NCBI RefSeq assembly: GCF_004323635.1
Contig: NZ_CP036515.1
Location: forward strand, 3,845,501-3,909,500
DNA from: Lichenihabitans psoromatis
Lineage (GTDB): Bacteria > Pseudomonadota > Alphaproteobacteria > Rhizobiales > Beijerinckiaceae
Direction: 5' to 3'
DNA length: 64,000 nt
The position numbers and the translations under genes were made by a program. Below are positions 30,377 to 40,089 of this stretch, one piece after another. Under the pieces are notes generated by a model, which worked only from the letters and a program-made list of their open reading frames with translations, was not told the DNA's origin and ran no database searches. Each line of letters begins with the position of its first letter. The stretch's first letter is position 1.

Positions 30377-32623
30377 CTAACTTCCGAACATGTTGTTCTT
30401 CGGGAAACCTTTCGGCGGCAATCGTCCGGCCTCGGCCCGATTAGCCGACCAATCCCGCAGCTCGGCGGCCGCCACGGTCCAGGTGCGGCCGGACGTATCG
30501 CGCCACGTTAATCCTTGCGCGAGATGAAACACCTTGGCGTCGGACAGGCCGCCATCTTTATAGCGCTGCAGCCGCATGCCCTTGCCGCGCGCCATATGGG
30601 CCATCTGGTCGATCGGGAAGACGAGCAGCTTGCGGTTTTGACCGATCACCGCGACATGGTCGCCATTCGCCGGAAGCACCAGCGCAAGACGCGCCTCGCC
30701 ATCCAGCGTCATCAGCGCCTTGCCCTTGCGGGTGCCCCCGACGAGATCGTCCTGCGAGGCCGAGAAACCGCGCCCATCAGAGGCGATCACCAGCAGCCGC
30801 TCGCCAACCCGATACGGCAGCATGGCCGCAACGTCGCCGCCCTCGTCCATGTCGACCATGATGCGGAGCGGCTCGCCGACGCCACGTCCACCGGGAAGTT
30901 TGGAGGCTTCGATCGTGAAGACCTTGCCGGTCGTGGCAAAAATCAAAAGCTTGGCCGTGCTTTCGGTCAGGATCGACAGTCGCAGCTTATCGTCACCCTT
31001 GAACACGAGCGTTTCAAGCGCCGTGACATGGCCTTTTAGGGCGCGGATCCAGCCCTTATCGGACAGCACGACCGTCACCGGCTCGCGCTCCACCATCGCC
31101 TCGGTCAGCGCCGATTCGTGAATCTCCGGCATGCTTTCGAAACTGGTGCGGCGACGGCCGATGACCGTATCGGCCCCATATTTGCGTTTGACGTCGCGGA
31201 TCTGCGCCGTAATGGCTTTCCACTGCGCGCCTTCGTCATCGAGCAGCTTCTGCAGCGCATCGCGCTCTTTCGACAGCGCGTCGTAATCGCTGCGGAGCTG
31301 CATTTCCTCCAAACGCCGCAAGCTGCGGAGGCGGGTGTCGAGGATGTAATTAGCCTGAACGTCGGTGAGCTCGAACTTGGCTTTCAGTTCATCCTTCGGC
31401 TCGTCTTCCTCGCGGATGATGCGGATCACCTCGTCGAGATTGAGGAAGGCGATCAACATGCCGCTCAGCACCTCGAGCCGATGCTCGATCTCGGCCCGGC
31501 GATGCAGCGAGCGGCGCTGCAGCACCACGCGGCGGTGGTCGAGCCACTGGCGCAAAGCCTCCGGCAGCCCGATCACGCGCGGCACGACGCCATCGACCAG
31601 CACGTTCATGTTGAGCGGAACGCGCGCCTCGAATTCGGTCAGCCGAAACAAGCTTTCCATCATCAAAGCGGGCTGGACGGCTTTCGAGCGCGGCTCGATC
31701 ACGACCCGAACATCCTCGGTCGATTCGTCGCGCACGTCGCCGACGAGCGGAAGCTTCTTCTCGTTGATGAGTTCGGCGAGCTTTTCGATGAGACGCGACT
31801 TCTGCACGCCATACGGGATCTCGGTGATGACGACGGCCCAGCTGCGACCGATATCCTCTTGCGACCAACGCGCCCGCACCCGGAAGCTGCCCCGCCCGGT
31901 GCGGTAGGCTTCGACGATCGAGGATTGCGAGTCGACGATGATGCCGCCGGTCGGAAAATCCGGCCCCGGCACGAAGGTGATGAGTTGCGCGGCCCCTGCC
32001 TCGGGATGGGCGATCAGATACAGCGCGGCGTCGCAGAGTTCGGCGAGATTATGCGGCGGGATCGAGGTCGCCATGCCGACCGCGATTCCCTGCGAGCCGT
32101 TGGCTAAGAGGTTCGGATAGGCGGCCGGCAGAACGATGGGCTCTTGCTTGTCGCCCGAGTAATTGTCGCGGAAGTCGACACAATCCTCGTCGATCCCTTC
32201 CAGCAGCAGCTTGGCGATCGGCGTCAGCCGCGCCTCCGTATAGCGGTAGGCTGCGGCGGGATCGCCATCGATATTGCCGAAATTGCCTTGCCCGTCGACC
32301 AGCGGATAGCGCGACGAGAAATCCTGCGCCAAGCGGACCAGAGCGTCATAGATCGCTTGATCGCCATGCGGATGGAAATCACCCATGACGTCGCCGACAA
32401 TTTTCGCGCATTTCTTGAACGCGGTCGCCGGGTCCAGCCGCAGCACCTGCATGCCATAGAGAATACGCCGATGCACCGGCTTCAACCCGTCGCGGGCATC
32501 CGGCAAGGCGCGACCCATGATGGTCGATAGCGCGTAAGCGAGATAGCGCTCCTCCAACGCATCGCGCAGATTGACCACGATGGGCTCTGACGGTGCGGAG
32601 GGTGGAGCGAGAGCTTTTGCCAT
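30377..32623 (-). CDS. parC: DNA topoisomerase IV subunit A
   Basis: Decatenates daughter chromosomes with ParE. 748 residues. The breakage-reunion domain holds the quinolone-resistance region (around [19 protein letters not shown], residues 84-102) and the catalytic tyrosine Tyr128 in AYRYTEARL. The C-terminal beta-pinwheel lacks the canonical GyrA box QRRGGKG, which supports ParC over GyrA, as does the length below 800 residues. The gene sits in the usual neighbourhood close to recO and bpt. Starts at 32623. Confidence 0.95.
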   Translation of the reverse strand: MAKALAPPSAPSEPIVVNLRDALEERYLAYALSTIMGRALPDARDGLKPVHRRILYGMQVLRLDPATAFKKCAKIVGDVMGDFHPHGDQAIYDALVRLAQDFSSRYPLVDGQGNFGNIDGDPAAAYRYTEARLTPIAKLLLEGIDEDCVDFRDNYSGDKQEPIVLPAAYPNLLANGSQGIAVGMATSIPPHNLAELCDAALYLIAHPEAGAAQLITFVPGPDFPTGGIIVDSQSSIVEAYRTGRGSFRVRARWSQEDIGRSWAVVITEIPYGVQKSRLIEKLAELINEKKLPLVGDVRDESTEDVRVVIEPRSKAVQPALMMESLFRLTEFEARVPLNMNVLVDGVVPRVIGLPEALRQWLDHRRVVLQRRSLHRRAEIEHRLEVLSGMLIAFLNLDEVIRIIREEDEPKDELKAKFELTDVQANYILDTRLRSLRRLEEMQLRSDYDALSKERDALQKLLDDEGAQWKAITAQIRDVKRKYGADTVIGRRRTSFESMPEIHESALTEAMVEREPVTVVLSDKGWIRALKGHVTALETLVFKGDDKLRLSILTESTAKLLIFATTGKVFTIEASKLPGGRGVGEPLRIMVDMDEGGDVAAMLPYRVGERLLVIASDGRGFSASQDDLVGGTRKGKALMTLDGEARLALVLPANGDHVAVIGQNRKLLVFPIDQMAHMARGKGMRLQRYKDGGLSDAKVFHLAQGLTWRDTSGRTWTVAAAELRDWSANRAEAGRLPPKGFPKNNMFGS

Positions 32624-32661
32624 GGGCGAGACTTACCGGACGTCGCGAAGCTGCACTAGGC

Positions 32662-33609
32662 TTAAACGCAATCAGGCGCCCTCGCCAAAGCTGCCGCAGA
32701 CAGTCGCTCGGCCTGAACGAGGTCGACGAAGGCGCGCAGCGGGGACGGCATGAAGCGGTCGGAAAAATAAAGGTGCGGCCCCTCGAATCGGGTCCACCAA
32801 TCGACCAGGACAGGTCGCAGTGCCCCGGAGTCCAGCGAGGGTCTAAGCCAGTTCTCGAAGGTCGCGATGACGCCAAGTCCGCGACAGGCCAGCCCGATCG
32901 CGGCGTCCGCCGCATCGACGCCGATGATGAGCCGGCCCGGTGGGTCGACCGTGACGGTCTCCTCACCCCGCTCGAATGTCCAAGGCACCAGCGCCCCACT
33001 CGAAAACCGCAAGCGGATGCTCTCATGGTCCAACAAATCGCGCGGGTGGCCCGGCACGCCGCGTGTGTCGAGATAGGACGGGGCGGCCGCAACCGCGAGA
33101 TATTGGAACGGCGGTCCGATCGGCACGGCGATCATATCTTGCGCGAGATGCTCGCCATATCGGATGCCGGCATCGCAGCCGGCCGCCGCGATATCAACGA
33201 GCCGATCCTCGACCACGAGTTCGACCCGAATGCCGGGATGGTCATGAAGAAATCGGTCGAGCAGCGGTGGCAGAATATCGACCATCACGGCGCCGGTCAC
33301 GTTCAGGCGTAGCAGCCCCCTCACGTCCCGGTGTGAACTCGCGGCGTCCTGCAGGGCCGCTCGAGTTTCGGCAAAGACTGGCAGCAGACGATTCGCCAGA
33401 ACGTGACCCGCTTCTGTCGGCACCACGCTGCGCGTCGTTCGGATGAGAAGCGGCACGCCGAGCCGCTTTTCCAACTGCACGATCCTGTCGCTCGCCGTCG
33501 ACGGCGAGAGGCCGAGCCGCTTTGCCGCCGCCCGAAACCCCCGCATCTCACAGACGCTGAGGAACACGGCCAGATCGTCGAGAGATCCCACGTCATCATT
33601 GTTTGCCAT
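32662..33609 (-). CDS. LysR-family transcriptional regulator
   Basis: 315 residues: winged HTH (about 8-68, SVCEMRGFRAAAKRLGLSPSTASDRIVQLEKRLGVPLL in pieces) and a periplasmic-binding-like effector domain. Resembles the group that regulates adjacent oxidoreductases. It is divergent from the SDR gene across about 100 bases, the classic LysR arrangement, so it probably controls that gene and itself. The pair sits between parC and recO, which are usually close neighbours in rhizobia, so the insertion may be accessory. Inducer unknown. Confidence 0.9.
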   Translation of the reverse strand: MANNDDVGSLDDLAVFLSVCEMRGFRAAAKRLGLSPSTASDRIVQLEKRLGVPLLIRTTRSVVPTEAGHVLANRLLPVFAETRAALQDAASSHRDVRGLLRLNVTGAVMVDILPPLLDRFLHDHPGIRVELVVEDRLVDIAAAGCDAGIRYGEHLAQDMIAVPIGPPFQYLAVAAAPSYLDTRGVPGHPRDLLDHESIRLRFSSGALVPWTFERGEETVTVDPPGRLIIGVDAADAAIGLACRGLGVIATFENWLRPSLDSGALRPVLVDWWTRFEGPHLYFSDRFMPSPLRAFVDLVQAERLSAAALARAPDCV

Positions 33610-33649
33610 AGCGATCAGACTGTCTGCTTTTCAATGGATTATAAGATTA

Positions 33650-33661
33650 GGCCGAACGGCC
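33650..33661. promoter_or_regulatory. Short dyad in the LysR/SDR intergenic region
   Basis: GGCC (33650-33653), GAAC, GGCC (33658-33661) form a small inverted repeat in the ~100-base gap between the divergent LysR and SDR genes. Such gaps hold LysR operators, but the T-N11-A core does not match here, so the assignment is weak. Confidence 0.25.
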
Positions 33662-33715
33662 ATACCTCTTCAACTCGCCGACTGCATCGAAGCAGGTCTG
33701 CGTATGGAGATGCAA

Positions 33716-34441
33716 ATGACCATCAAGACCGCTCTGATAACGGGTGCCAACAAGAGCATCGGCTTCGAGACCGCCCGCCAGCTTGGCCGGCTGGACTATC
33801 GAATCTGGCTCGGATGCCGCGACGAAGCGCGGGGCGCAGCGGCCGCGCAGCTGCTGAGCCAAGATGGCATCGAGGTCACGCCTCTTTCGATCGACGTGAC
33901 GAGCGAGGTCAGCATTCGTGCGGCGGCGGCTGTCGTACAAGAGCAGGATGGAAAGCTCGACGTCCTCATCAACAACGCCGGAATCTCGAACGTCTCGTTC
34001 GTGCCGCCGTCACAGCAGACGATTGATGACGTCCGGACCGTCTATGACACGAACGTCTTCGGTCCGATTCGCGTGACACAGGCTTTCCTGCCGTTGCTGA
34101 AAGCAGCCGGCAGCGCCACCGTCGTGATGGTCAGCAGCGGGTTGGGATCGCTCGCCTGGCTGTCAGACCCGACGCATCCGTTCTATGGCGTCAATCTACT
34201 CGGCTACAACAGTTCCAAGACAGCGCTGAATGCCGTTACCCTGGCGTTCGCCAAAGAGCTGTCGTCTTTCAACATCAGGGTCGATGCGGCGGACCCAGGC
34301 TATACGGCCACCGATTTCAACAATCATTCCGGCTACCGAACGGTGGAGCAAGCGGCCGCCGGCATCGTCTGGTTGGTCGAACGCGACGGCGGGGGACCGA
34401 CTGGGCGGTTCTACTTCGAGACGGAACAAGCCCCGTGGTGA
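33716..34441 (+). CDS. SDR-family NAD(P)-dependent oxidoreductase
   Basis: Classical short-chain dehydrogenase of 241 residues. TGANKSIG (9-16) is the cofactor loop, NNAG lies at 86-89, and the catalytic Ser140/141, Tyr164 and Lys168 (YNSSK) are present. Three in-frame ATGs occur (33704, 33710, 33716); GGAG sits six bases before 33716. Cofactor and substrate are not predictable. Divergent from the LysR gene, which probably regulates it. Resembles carbonyl-reductase-like SDRs. Confidence 0.88.
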   Translation: MTIKTALITGANKSIGFETARQLGRLDYRIWLGCRDEARGAAAAQLLSQDGIEVTPLSIDVTSEVSIRAAAAVVQEQDGKLDVLINNAGISNVSFVPPSQQTIDDVRTVYDTNVFGPIRVTQAFLPLLKAAGSATVVMVSSGLGSLAWLSDPTHPFYGVNLLGYNSSKTALNAVTLAFAKELSSFNIRVDAADPGYTATDFNNHSGYRTVEQAAAGIVWLVERDGGGPTGRFYFETEQAPW

Positions 34442-34648
34442 GCCTGTCGAGACCACCGATTTCCTGAAGGCCACGCGTTCGGTAAGGGGACGCTTAACCA
34501 AGGGTGTGTCTACTCAGCACTAGTGACGACGGATCGAGGCGCTTACTGATCCCGACAGAACTCGGGTTTGGCGGTTGGCCAGCTCGGCCCATCGGCTTGT
34601 GTGACGCTCTCTTGCGATGTTCCCGGCCATCAATCATCTAGGATCACG

Positions 34649-34831
34649 ATGCAAAATAAAGCGCTTTTCGGCTTGTTCTCCGGCGTTCTCCTTGTCGTCG
34701 TGACCTTGATCGGGGTCGCGGCTCTCAACATGCCATCCGCCGAAAGCGCTGTCGCGTCTTGCGCTTCAGCCCATGTCCCGGCCGAAGGCGGCTACGGCCT
34801 CACCACGCACAAAGACTGCGCCGCCAAGTAA
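34649..34831 (+). CDS. Small orphan exported or membrane-anchored peptide
   Basis: 60 residues from ATG 34649 with AGGA upstream. Residues ~6-28 are a strongly hydrophobic helix (LFGLFSGVLLVVVTLIG) and the remainder is a short polar tail with two cysteines (38 and 57) that could pair outside the cytoplasm. No family is recognised. The 207 bases between the SDR gene and this ORF contain no other clear gene. Codon use looks normal, but no homologue could be checked. Confidence 0.5.
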   Translation: MQNKALFGLFSGVLLVVVTLIGVAALNMPSAESAVASCASAHVPAEGGYGLTTHKDCAAK

Positions 34832-34843
34832 GTCTCGGCAGGT

Positions 34844-35581
34844 TTAGGCCGCCCCGCCCTCGTCTGTGGCGTCGAGGCTTCGGAGATAGGCGTGCCGCGC
34901 CGTTTGCATGGCGAGGCCACGCGGCACGAAGACGTCTCGCATGAGAAAATATTCCGCGAGACGAAACGCGGCGACAAGATCGCCCGGCGAGATTTCGGCC
35001 GTCTCGTCGATGAGAAAAGCCGGCAGCACCAACATCCGATCGGCATAGGGCTCTCCCGCACTGCGAGACACGGCTGTGCCCGATTTTGGCGACACGAAGG
35101 CCAGATCGTCGTTGCGGCCCGTCGCGACACAAGCGCTGAGATCGAGTCCAAAGCCGAGTTCGGTCAATAAATCGAGTTCGAAAAATACGATCGCGAGCGG
35201 CGTCACGGCCCTATCGTCAACGGCTTCGAGGATCATTTCGAGCCGGTCGTGCAGCCGTGGATGCGGTTCCCGCTCCGGCAGAAGGCGCGCCAAGCCGCAT
35301 AGATGGTTGAGTGCGTGAAGTCCGTGCGCGGTTTCCATCGCGCGTGAGGCGCGCATGCGGCGCGGCTCGATCGTGTAGGTGCCGAGGTCATGCTCGACGC
35401 GCGATCGCCAGACCGCCTCGACGCCGTTGCCGGGCTGGAGGCTGGGACGCAGACGGCGGGAGCGCCCGCCATGCACAAAGCCGAGGTGCCGCCCATGCTG
35501 GCGCGTCACGAGATCGAGGATGACACTTGTCTCGCCGTGGCGGCGGATACCCACGACGATCCCGTCGTCACGCCACTCCAT
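34844..35581 (-). CDS. recO: RecO, DNA repair protein
   Basis: Loads RecA with RecF/RecR at gaps. 245 residues from ATG 35581 (MEWRDDGIVVG), the conserved OB-fold start; the open frame extends to 35629 but is not conserved. The N-terminal OB fold (1-80) is followed by a helical domain. It is the last gene of the minus-strand run beginning with rpoZ and lies after a 104-base gap from era. Confidence 0.93.
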   Translation of the reverse strand: MEWRDDGIVVGIRRHGETSVILDLVTRQHGRHLGFVHGGRSRRLRPSLQPGNGVEAVWRSRVEHDLGTYTIEPRRMRASRAMETAHGLHALNHLCGLARLLPEREPHPRLHDRLEMILEAVDDRAVTPLAIVFFELDLLTELGFGLDLSACVATGRNDDLAFVSPKSGTAVSRSAGEPYADRMLVLPAFLIDETAEISPGDLVAAFRLAEYFLMRDVFVPRGLAMQTARHAYLRSLDATDEGGAA

Positions 35582-35685
35582 CGCGGCGACCTTCGCGCTT
35601 TGTCGACCCCGCCAGAATGGGCCGAACAATCGGACGCCCTATCGCTTGGTCTGCCATCAGGACCTGCCGGCCAGGATCGAGAAAC

Positions 35686-36594
35686 TCAGTTGCGAGGGTA
35701 GTCGAGACCCATCTCGCGGTATCGTTCGGGATCGTCTCCCCAATTTTCCCGCACCTTCACGAAAAGGAACAGATGAACCTTCTTTTCGGCCGCCTCGGTG
35801 ATTTCGAGACGGGCCGCCGTTCCAATGGACTTGATGGTTTTGCCACCATCGCCGATCACGATCTTCTTGTGACCATCGCGCGTGACATAAATGGTCTGCT
35901 CGATGCGGGCCGATCCGTCCGGCATGTCTTTCCACAGATCGGTTTCGACCGTGGTCTGGTACGGCAACTCGTCGTGCAGCCGTTCGAACATCTTCTCCCG
36001 CGTGATCTCGGCAGCGAAAGAGCGCATGGGCGCATCCGAAATCTGGTCCTCCGGATAAAGCCACGGGCCGGCGGGCATGAAGCCAGCGAGCTTTTCGCGC
36101 AGCTTCGGCAGGCCGTGTTTCCGCAGCGCCGAAATCATGAACGTCTCGTCGAAGGCGAGCTTGGCATTCACGTCCGCCGTCAAAGCCAATAATTCCGTCG
36201 TCTCGATCGTATCGATCTTGTTGAGCACCAGGATCTTGCGGCGCCCGACGTCGGCGAGCCTTTCGAGGATCGACAGATTCTCGTCGTCGAGGCCTTTCTT
36301 GGCGTCGATCAGCAGCGCAATCGCATCCGCATCCCCTGCACCGCCCCAGGCGGCCGTCACCATCGCGCGATCAAGACGACGCTTCGGCGCGAAGATCCCC
36401 GGCGTATCGACGAAGATGATCTGCGCCGCTCCCTCGAGCACGATGCCGCGCACGAGGTTGCGAGTCGTCTGCACCTTGCGGGACACGATCGACACCTTGG
36501 TGCCAACCAACGCATTGATGAGCGTCGATTTGCCGGCATTGGGTGCCCCGATCAGCGCCACAAAGCCGCATCGGGTCTGTTGTTCGTCGGTCAA
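35686..36594 (-). CDS. era: Era, ribosome-assembly GTPase
   Basis: Essential GTPase binding the 16S rRNA 3' end during small-subunit maturation. 302 residues. G1 GAPNAGKST (16-24), G3 DTPG (63-66), G4 NKID, then a C-terminal KH RNA-binding domain (about 205-290) with the RDGHKKIVIGDGGKTIK turn. It follows rnc after seven bases, the order found across Proteobacteria; RNase III and Era both act on rRNA. Confidence 0.97.
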   Translation of the reverse strand: MTDEQQTRCGFVALIGAPNAGKSTLINALVGTKVSIVSRKVQTTRNLVRGIVLEGAAQIIFVDTPGIFAPKRRLDRAMVTAAWGGAGDADAIALLIDAKKGLDDENLSILERLADVGRRKILVLNKIDTIETTELLALTADVNAKLAFDETFMISALRKHGLPKLREKLAGFMPAGPWLYPEDQISDAPMRSFAAEITREKMFERLHDELPYQTTVETDLWKDMPDGSARIEQTIYVTRDGHKKIVIGDGGKTIKSIGTAARLEITEAAEKKVHLFLFVKVRENWGDDPERYREMGLDYPRN

Positions 36595-36601
36595 ATCCGT
36601 C

Positions 36602-37318
36602 TCAATCCTGGTTGCCAGCCGTCAATATACCCTCTCGCGTCAAAAAGTCTTGGGCCGCGGTTTGTTCGGCCGCACGCTTCGACGTGCCGACGCCGGTCGC
36701 GGCAACAAATCCCTCGAGTTCGACCGAAACCGTGAAGTTGGGCGCATGGGCCGGCCCTTGTCGCTTGACCTCCCGATAGACCGGAGCGGGTCGACCCAAG
36801 CCTTGCGCCCATTCCTGAAGCGCCGTTTTTGGATCGCGGAGCGGCCGGGTCGGCGTCAACATGCGGGGACGCCAGACCGCCGTGATAGCGGCTTCGGCGA
36901 CCGCATAGCCACCATCGAGATAAAGCGCCCCGATGATGGCTTCGCACACGTCGCCCATGATGGCCGGCTTGGCATGGCCGCCGCTCTGCGCCTCGTTATC
37001 GCCGAGCCGGATATGCGGCGACACATCCCATTCGGCCGCGACGTCGGCGCAGGTTTCCTTCCGCACCAGACCGGCGAGCCGCCGCGACAGTTCGCCTTCC
37101 TCAGCCTCCGGAAAGGCCTCGAACAGCATCGCCGAAACCGCCATCCCGAGCACTCGATCGCCGAGAAATTCGAGACGTTGATAAGAGGACCCCTTCCGGT
37201 CGGTCGGAGCGTGGCTGATGTGGGTCAGAGCGCGATGCAGAAACTCGGGCGATGCAAAGGTGTGGCCGATCCGGGTTTCGAGCGCGGTCGTGGACAGGCT
37301 TGGCTTCGGCGCCTTCAT
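36602..37318 (-). CDS. rnc: Ribonuclease III
   Basis: Double-strand RNA endonuclease processing rRNA precursors. 238 residues from ATG 37318 (MKAPKPS), which overlaps the lepB stop by four bases; the frame extends to 37363. The catalytic signature QRLEFLGDRVLG and the second acidic site in GDVCEAIIGALYLDGG are present, and a dsRNA-binding domain occupies about 160-235 (PNFTVSVELEGFVAATGVGTSKRAAEQTAAQ read in pieces). Confidence 0.97.
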   Translation of the reverse strand: MKAPKPSLSTTALETRIGHTFASPEFLHRALTHISHAPTDRKGSSYQRLEFLGDRVLGMAVSAMLFEAFPEAEEGELSRRLAGLVRKETCADVAAEWDVSPHIRLGDNEAQSGGHAKPAIMGDVCEAIIGALYLDGGYAVAEAAITAVWRPRMLTPTRPLRDPKTALQEWAQGLGRPAPVYREVKRQGPAHAPNFTVSVELEGFVAATGVGTSKRAAEQTAAQDFLTREGILTAGNQD

Positions 37319-38112
37319 CGGACCGGCTTGAGCAGGCGATCCCAGCGAATGCTGGTCGGCCAACGCCAGAACTCCCAGACCGGCGCGGTATCGTCGATCG
37401 AGAAGAAGATCAGTTCCGCACGGCCGACGAAATTCTCGAACGGCACGTAGCCCACACCATCCTGATCCGGCGACACGCGCGAATCGGTGGAATTATCGCG
37501 GTTATCCCCCATCATGAAGTAATTGCCGGGCGGCACCGTGTAGACGGGCGTGTTCGAGTAAAAACCGTTGTCGCCGTTGATCTGGATGATCTGATGCGTC
37601 ACGCCGCCAGGGAGCGTCTCGAGATAGGTCGGCACTTCGACATCATGCCCAAACTGATCGCGCGTCATCACTTTCGTGGTCGGTTCGCGAGCCACCATCT
37701 GACCATTGATGATCAAGCGGCTCTCGACGAGTTGGATCTTGTCGCCAGGCAGGCCGATCACGCGCTTGATGTAATCCTTCGACGTATCCTTCGGGAACTT
37801 GAACACGGCGACATCGCCACGCTTCGGCGTCGAGGCCAGAATACGACCGGAAAACACGTCTGGGCTGAACGGAAAGGAATACCGCGAATAGCCGTAGGAA
37901 TATTTGGAGACGAAAAGGTAATCGCCGATATCCAAGGTCGGGATCAGAGATCCTGAGGGGATGTTGAAGGGTTGGAACAGGAAGGTTCGCACCACCAGCG
38001 CGATCAACAACGCCTGAACCACAACCTTCAGAACCTCGCCGAAACCGCCCTCTTGCGATTTCTTGGAGGTCGTAACCACCTTTCCGTCTTTCAGGCTCAT
38101 CGGCTCCGTCAT
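37315..38112 (-). CDS. lepB: Signal peptidase I
   Basis: Inner-membrane serine protease removing Sec and Tat signal peptides. 265 residues from ATG 38112. The single N-terminal transmembrane helix (~27-46) is followed by the catalytic Ser55 in PSGSLIPTL and general-base Lys116 in YIKRVIGLPGD. The family is usually PSGSM; here Leu follows the serine, a common conservative variant. The 117-base frame extension upstream is not conserved. It sits between acpS and rnc, as elsewhere. Confidence 0.95.
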   Translation of the reverse strand: MTEPMSLKDGKVVTTSKKSQEGGFGEVLKVVVQALLIALVVRTFLFQPFNIPSGSLIPTLDIGDYLFVSKYSYGYSRYSFPFSPDVFSGRILASTPKRGDVAVFKFPKDTSKDYIKRVIGLPGDKIQLVESRLIINGQMVAREPTTKVMTRDQFGHDVEVPTYLETLPGGVTHQIIQINGDNGFYSNTPVYTVPPGNYFMMGDNRDNSTDSRVSPDQDGVGYVPFENFVGRAELIFFSIDDTAPVWEFWRWPTSIRWDRLLKPVR

Positions 38113-38251
38113 CGCTTCTCTCAAATGTCTTCGGCCGTCGGCTGACGGTGGCGTTGTCGATCGGTCGACGTCGGGCGCCTTGATGGGTCGATATAACTGT
38201 CGGTGTTCATAACGCCAAGAGCATGGCAAGCGGGAGGCAGCAGCCGCAGGC

Positions 38252-38659
38252 TCACGGCTTTGGCGCGGGGCGACCCTCGATCAGCACATGGGCTTGAGCC
38301 AGCGGATATTCATCGGTCAATGTCAGGTGAATGACCGCCTCATACCCACTCGGTGTCAGATCGGCGAGGCGCTCAGCGGCTCCACCGGTCAAACGCAACG
38401 TGGGTTGGCCTGAACTCAGGTTCACCACGCCCATGTCACGCCAGAACACGCCCTGGCTCAAGCCGGTTCCGAGCGCTTTGGCGCAGGCCTCTTTGGCGGC
38501 AAAACGCTTGGCATAGGACGAGGCGCGATTGGCCCGGCGCTCGCTCTTGGCGCGCTCCACGGGCGTGAAGCATCGTTCGACGAACCGCTCGCCAAAATTC
38601 TCCAAGGTCTTTTCAACACGACGAATGTCGCAAAGATCGGTCCCCATGCCGATGATCAT
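38252..38659 (-). CDS. acpS: Holo-[acyl-carrier-protein] synthase
   Basis: Attaches 4'-phosphopantetheine from CoA to acyl carrier protein. 135 residues. The metal/CoA-binding [14 protein letters not shown] at the N-terminus with Asp8 and the [16 protein letters not shown] helix with its glutamate are characteristic. Its start overlaps the pdxJ stop by four bases; a 139-base gap follows before lepB. Confidence 0.95.
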   Translation of the reverse strand: MIIGMGTDLCDIRRVEKTLENFGERFVERCFTPVERAKSERRANRASSYAKRFAAKEACAKALGTGLSQGVFWRDMGVVNLSSGQPTLRLTGGAAERLADLTPSGYEAVIHLTLTDEYPLAQAHVLIEGRPAPKP

Positions 38660-39423
38660 GCGCTCGCCTCACGGCTTGAACCACGACCCTGGCGCATCGC
38701 CGCCAACATGGTCTGCACGGCCGCCGTCAACCCGACCGAGATCGCATCCCCAATGATAAAGTGGCCGATGTTCAATTCGACGATCTGCGGGATGGCCGCG
38801 ATGATCCGCGCGGTCTCGTAATTTAAACCATGTCCAGCGTGGCATTCGATCCCGAGCGCCTGGGCCCGTTCGGCAGCGCGCCACAGCCGTTCGTATTCTT
38901 CATCCGCGATCGCCGACGCGCCGTGATCGATCGCCTCACACCAGCGGCCCGTATGGAGTTCGACGACCGGCGCGCGCAAGGCCGATGCCGCCTCGATCGC
39001 CGCGATCGACGGTTCGATGAACAAGGACACGCGGATGCCGGCCTCACTCAGTTCCGCAACGATCGGGCGTAAATCCGAGATAGCGTCGACGACGTTCAAG
39101 CCGCCCTCGGTCGTCCGTTCCTCCCGCTTTTCCGGAACGAGGCAGGCCGCATGCGGCAGTGTCGCGAGGGCGATCTGCATCATGGCCGGCGTTGCGGCCA
39201 TTTCGAAATTGAGCGGTTTTGTCAGGCCGCGCTTGAGACGTGCAATATCCTCGTCGCGGATATGGCGTCGATCCTCCCGCAGATGCGCCGTGATGCCGTC
39301 GCAACCGGCCGCCACACCGAGGAGCGCCGCCGCGACGGGATCGGGGTCACGGCCACCACGCGCATTTCGGACAGTCGCGACATGGTCGATGTTGAGGCCG
39401 AGGCGAAGAGGCGGAGGCGACAT
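38656..39423 (-). CDS. pdxJ: PdxJ, pyridoxine 5'-phosphate synthase
   Basis: Closes the ring of vitamin B6 in the DXP-dependent pathway, condensing 3-amino-2-oxopropyl phosphate with 1-deoxyxylulose-5-phosphate. 255 residues. [19 protein letters not shown] at the N-terminus carries the conserved catalytic elements, [13 protein letters not shown] follows, and GHGLNYET is in the C-terminal half. It is four bases over acpS and 14 bases after pyrE on the minus strand. PdxJ supplies PLP for enzymes such as CysK in this window. Confidence 0.96.
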   Translation of the reverse strand: MSPPPLRLGLNIDHVATVRNARGGRDPDPVAAALLGVAAGCDGITAHLREDRRHIRDEDIARLKRGLTKPLNFEMAATPAMMQIALATLPHAACLVPEKREERTTEGGLNVVDAISDLRPIVAELSEAGIRVSLFIEPSIAAIEAASALRAPVVELHTGRWCEAIDHGASAIADEEYERLWRAAERAQALGIECHAGHGLNYETARIIAAIPQIVELNIGHFIIGDAISVGLTAAVQTMLAAMRQGRGSSREASA

Positions 39424-39437
39424 CGGTTATCCAAGGT

Positions 39438-40022
39438 TCAAAGAGTGAGATTACGGCTGCCGGGCTTGACGGGCGGGATCGCGGCGAGCTCCGGCGGAAG
39501 CGCATCGGCCGCATAGGATGGAACGTCGAGGGTCGCGAGCGCGACCCGATCGATGCCGATTTCGGCGCGTCCGCCCGAGCGATCGATGAGGCAGGCGGCA
39601 CCGACGAGCGTGCCTGGATGATCGGCGATGGCGGCGAGACATTCGCGCGACGACAGGCCGGTCGTGATGATGTCCTCGACCATCAGAACGCGGGCGCCCT
39701 TTGGAATCGAGAAACCCCGGCGCAGTTTGAACATGCCGTCCTCGCGCTCGACATAGATGGCCAGAGCGCCGAGATGGCGTGCCACTTCGTAGCCTGGGAT
39801 GATGCCGCCGACGGCGGGCGACACCACGATATCGACTTCGCCAAAGTGCGCCCTGACCTTCTCGGCCAGCGCCGCACAGAGCCGCGCCGTGCGTGCCGGG
39901 TCTTGAAAGATGAACACCTTCTGCAGGAAAACCGGGCTCCGCAGACCGGACGACAGAATGAAATGCCCTTCCAGCAAGGCCCCTGCGGCACGAAATTCGT
40001 CGAGCACATCGTCTTCGGTCAT
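39438..40022 (-). CDS. pyrE: Orotate phosphoribosyltransferase
   Basis: Makes orotidine-5'-phosphate from orotate and PRPP in pyrimidine synthesis. 194 residues from ATG 40022; a TTG three codons upstream (40031) is possible. The PRPP-binding motif [16 protein letters not shown] is intact, and the flexible loop carries [12 protein letters not shown]. Neighbours rsh upstream and pdxJ downstream give the typical Hyphomicrobiales order. Confidence 0.95.
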   Translation of the reverse strand: MTEDDVLDEFRAAGALLEGHFILSSGLRSPVFLQKVFIFQDPARTARLCAALAEKVRAHFGEVDIVVSPAVGGIIPGYEVARHLGALAIYVEREDGMFKLRRGFSIPKGARVLMVEDIITTGLSSRECLAAIADHPGTLVGAACLIDRSGGRAEIGIDRVALATLDVPSYAADALPPELAAIPPVKPGSRNLTL

Positions 40023-40089
40023 TTGTATCAAACTCGGTCGAGGCGCGAAGGCCCTTGTGGTGCCACACGACAGGGCCGCGCGTCTGCAC

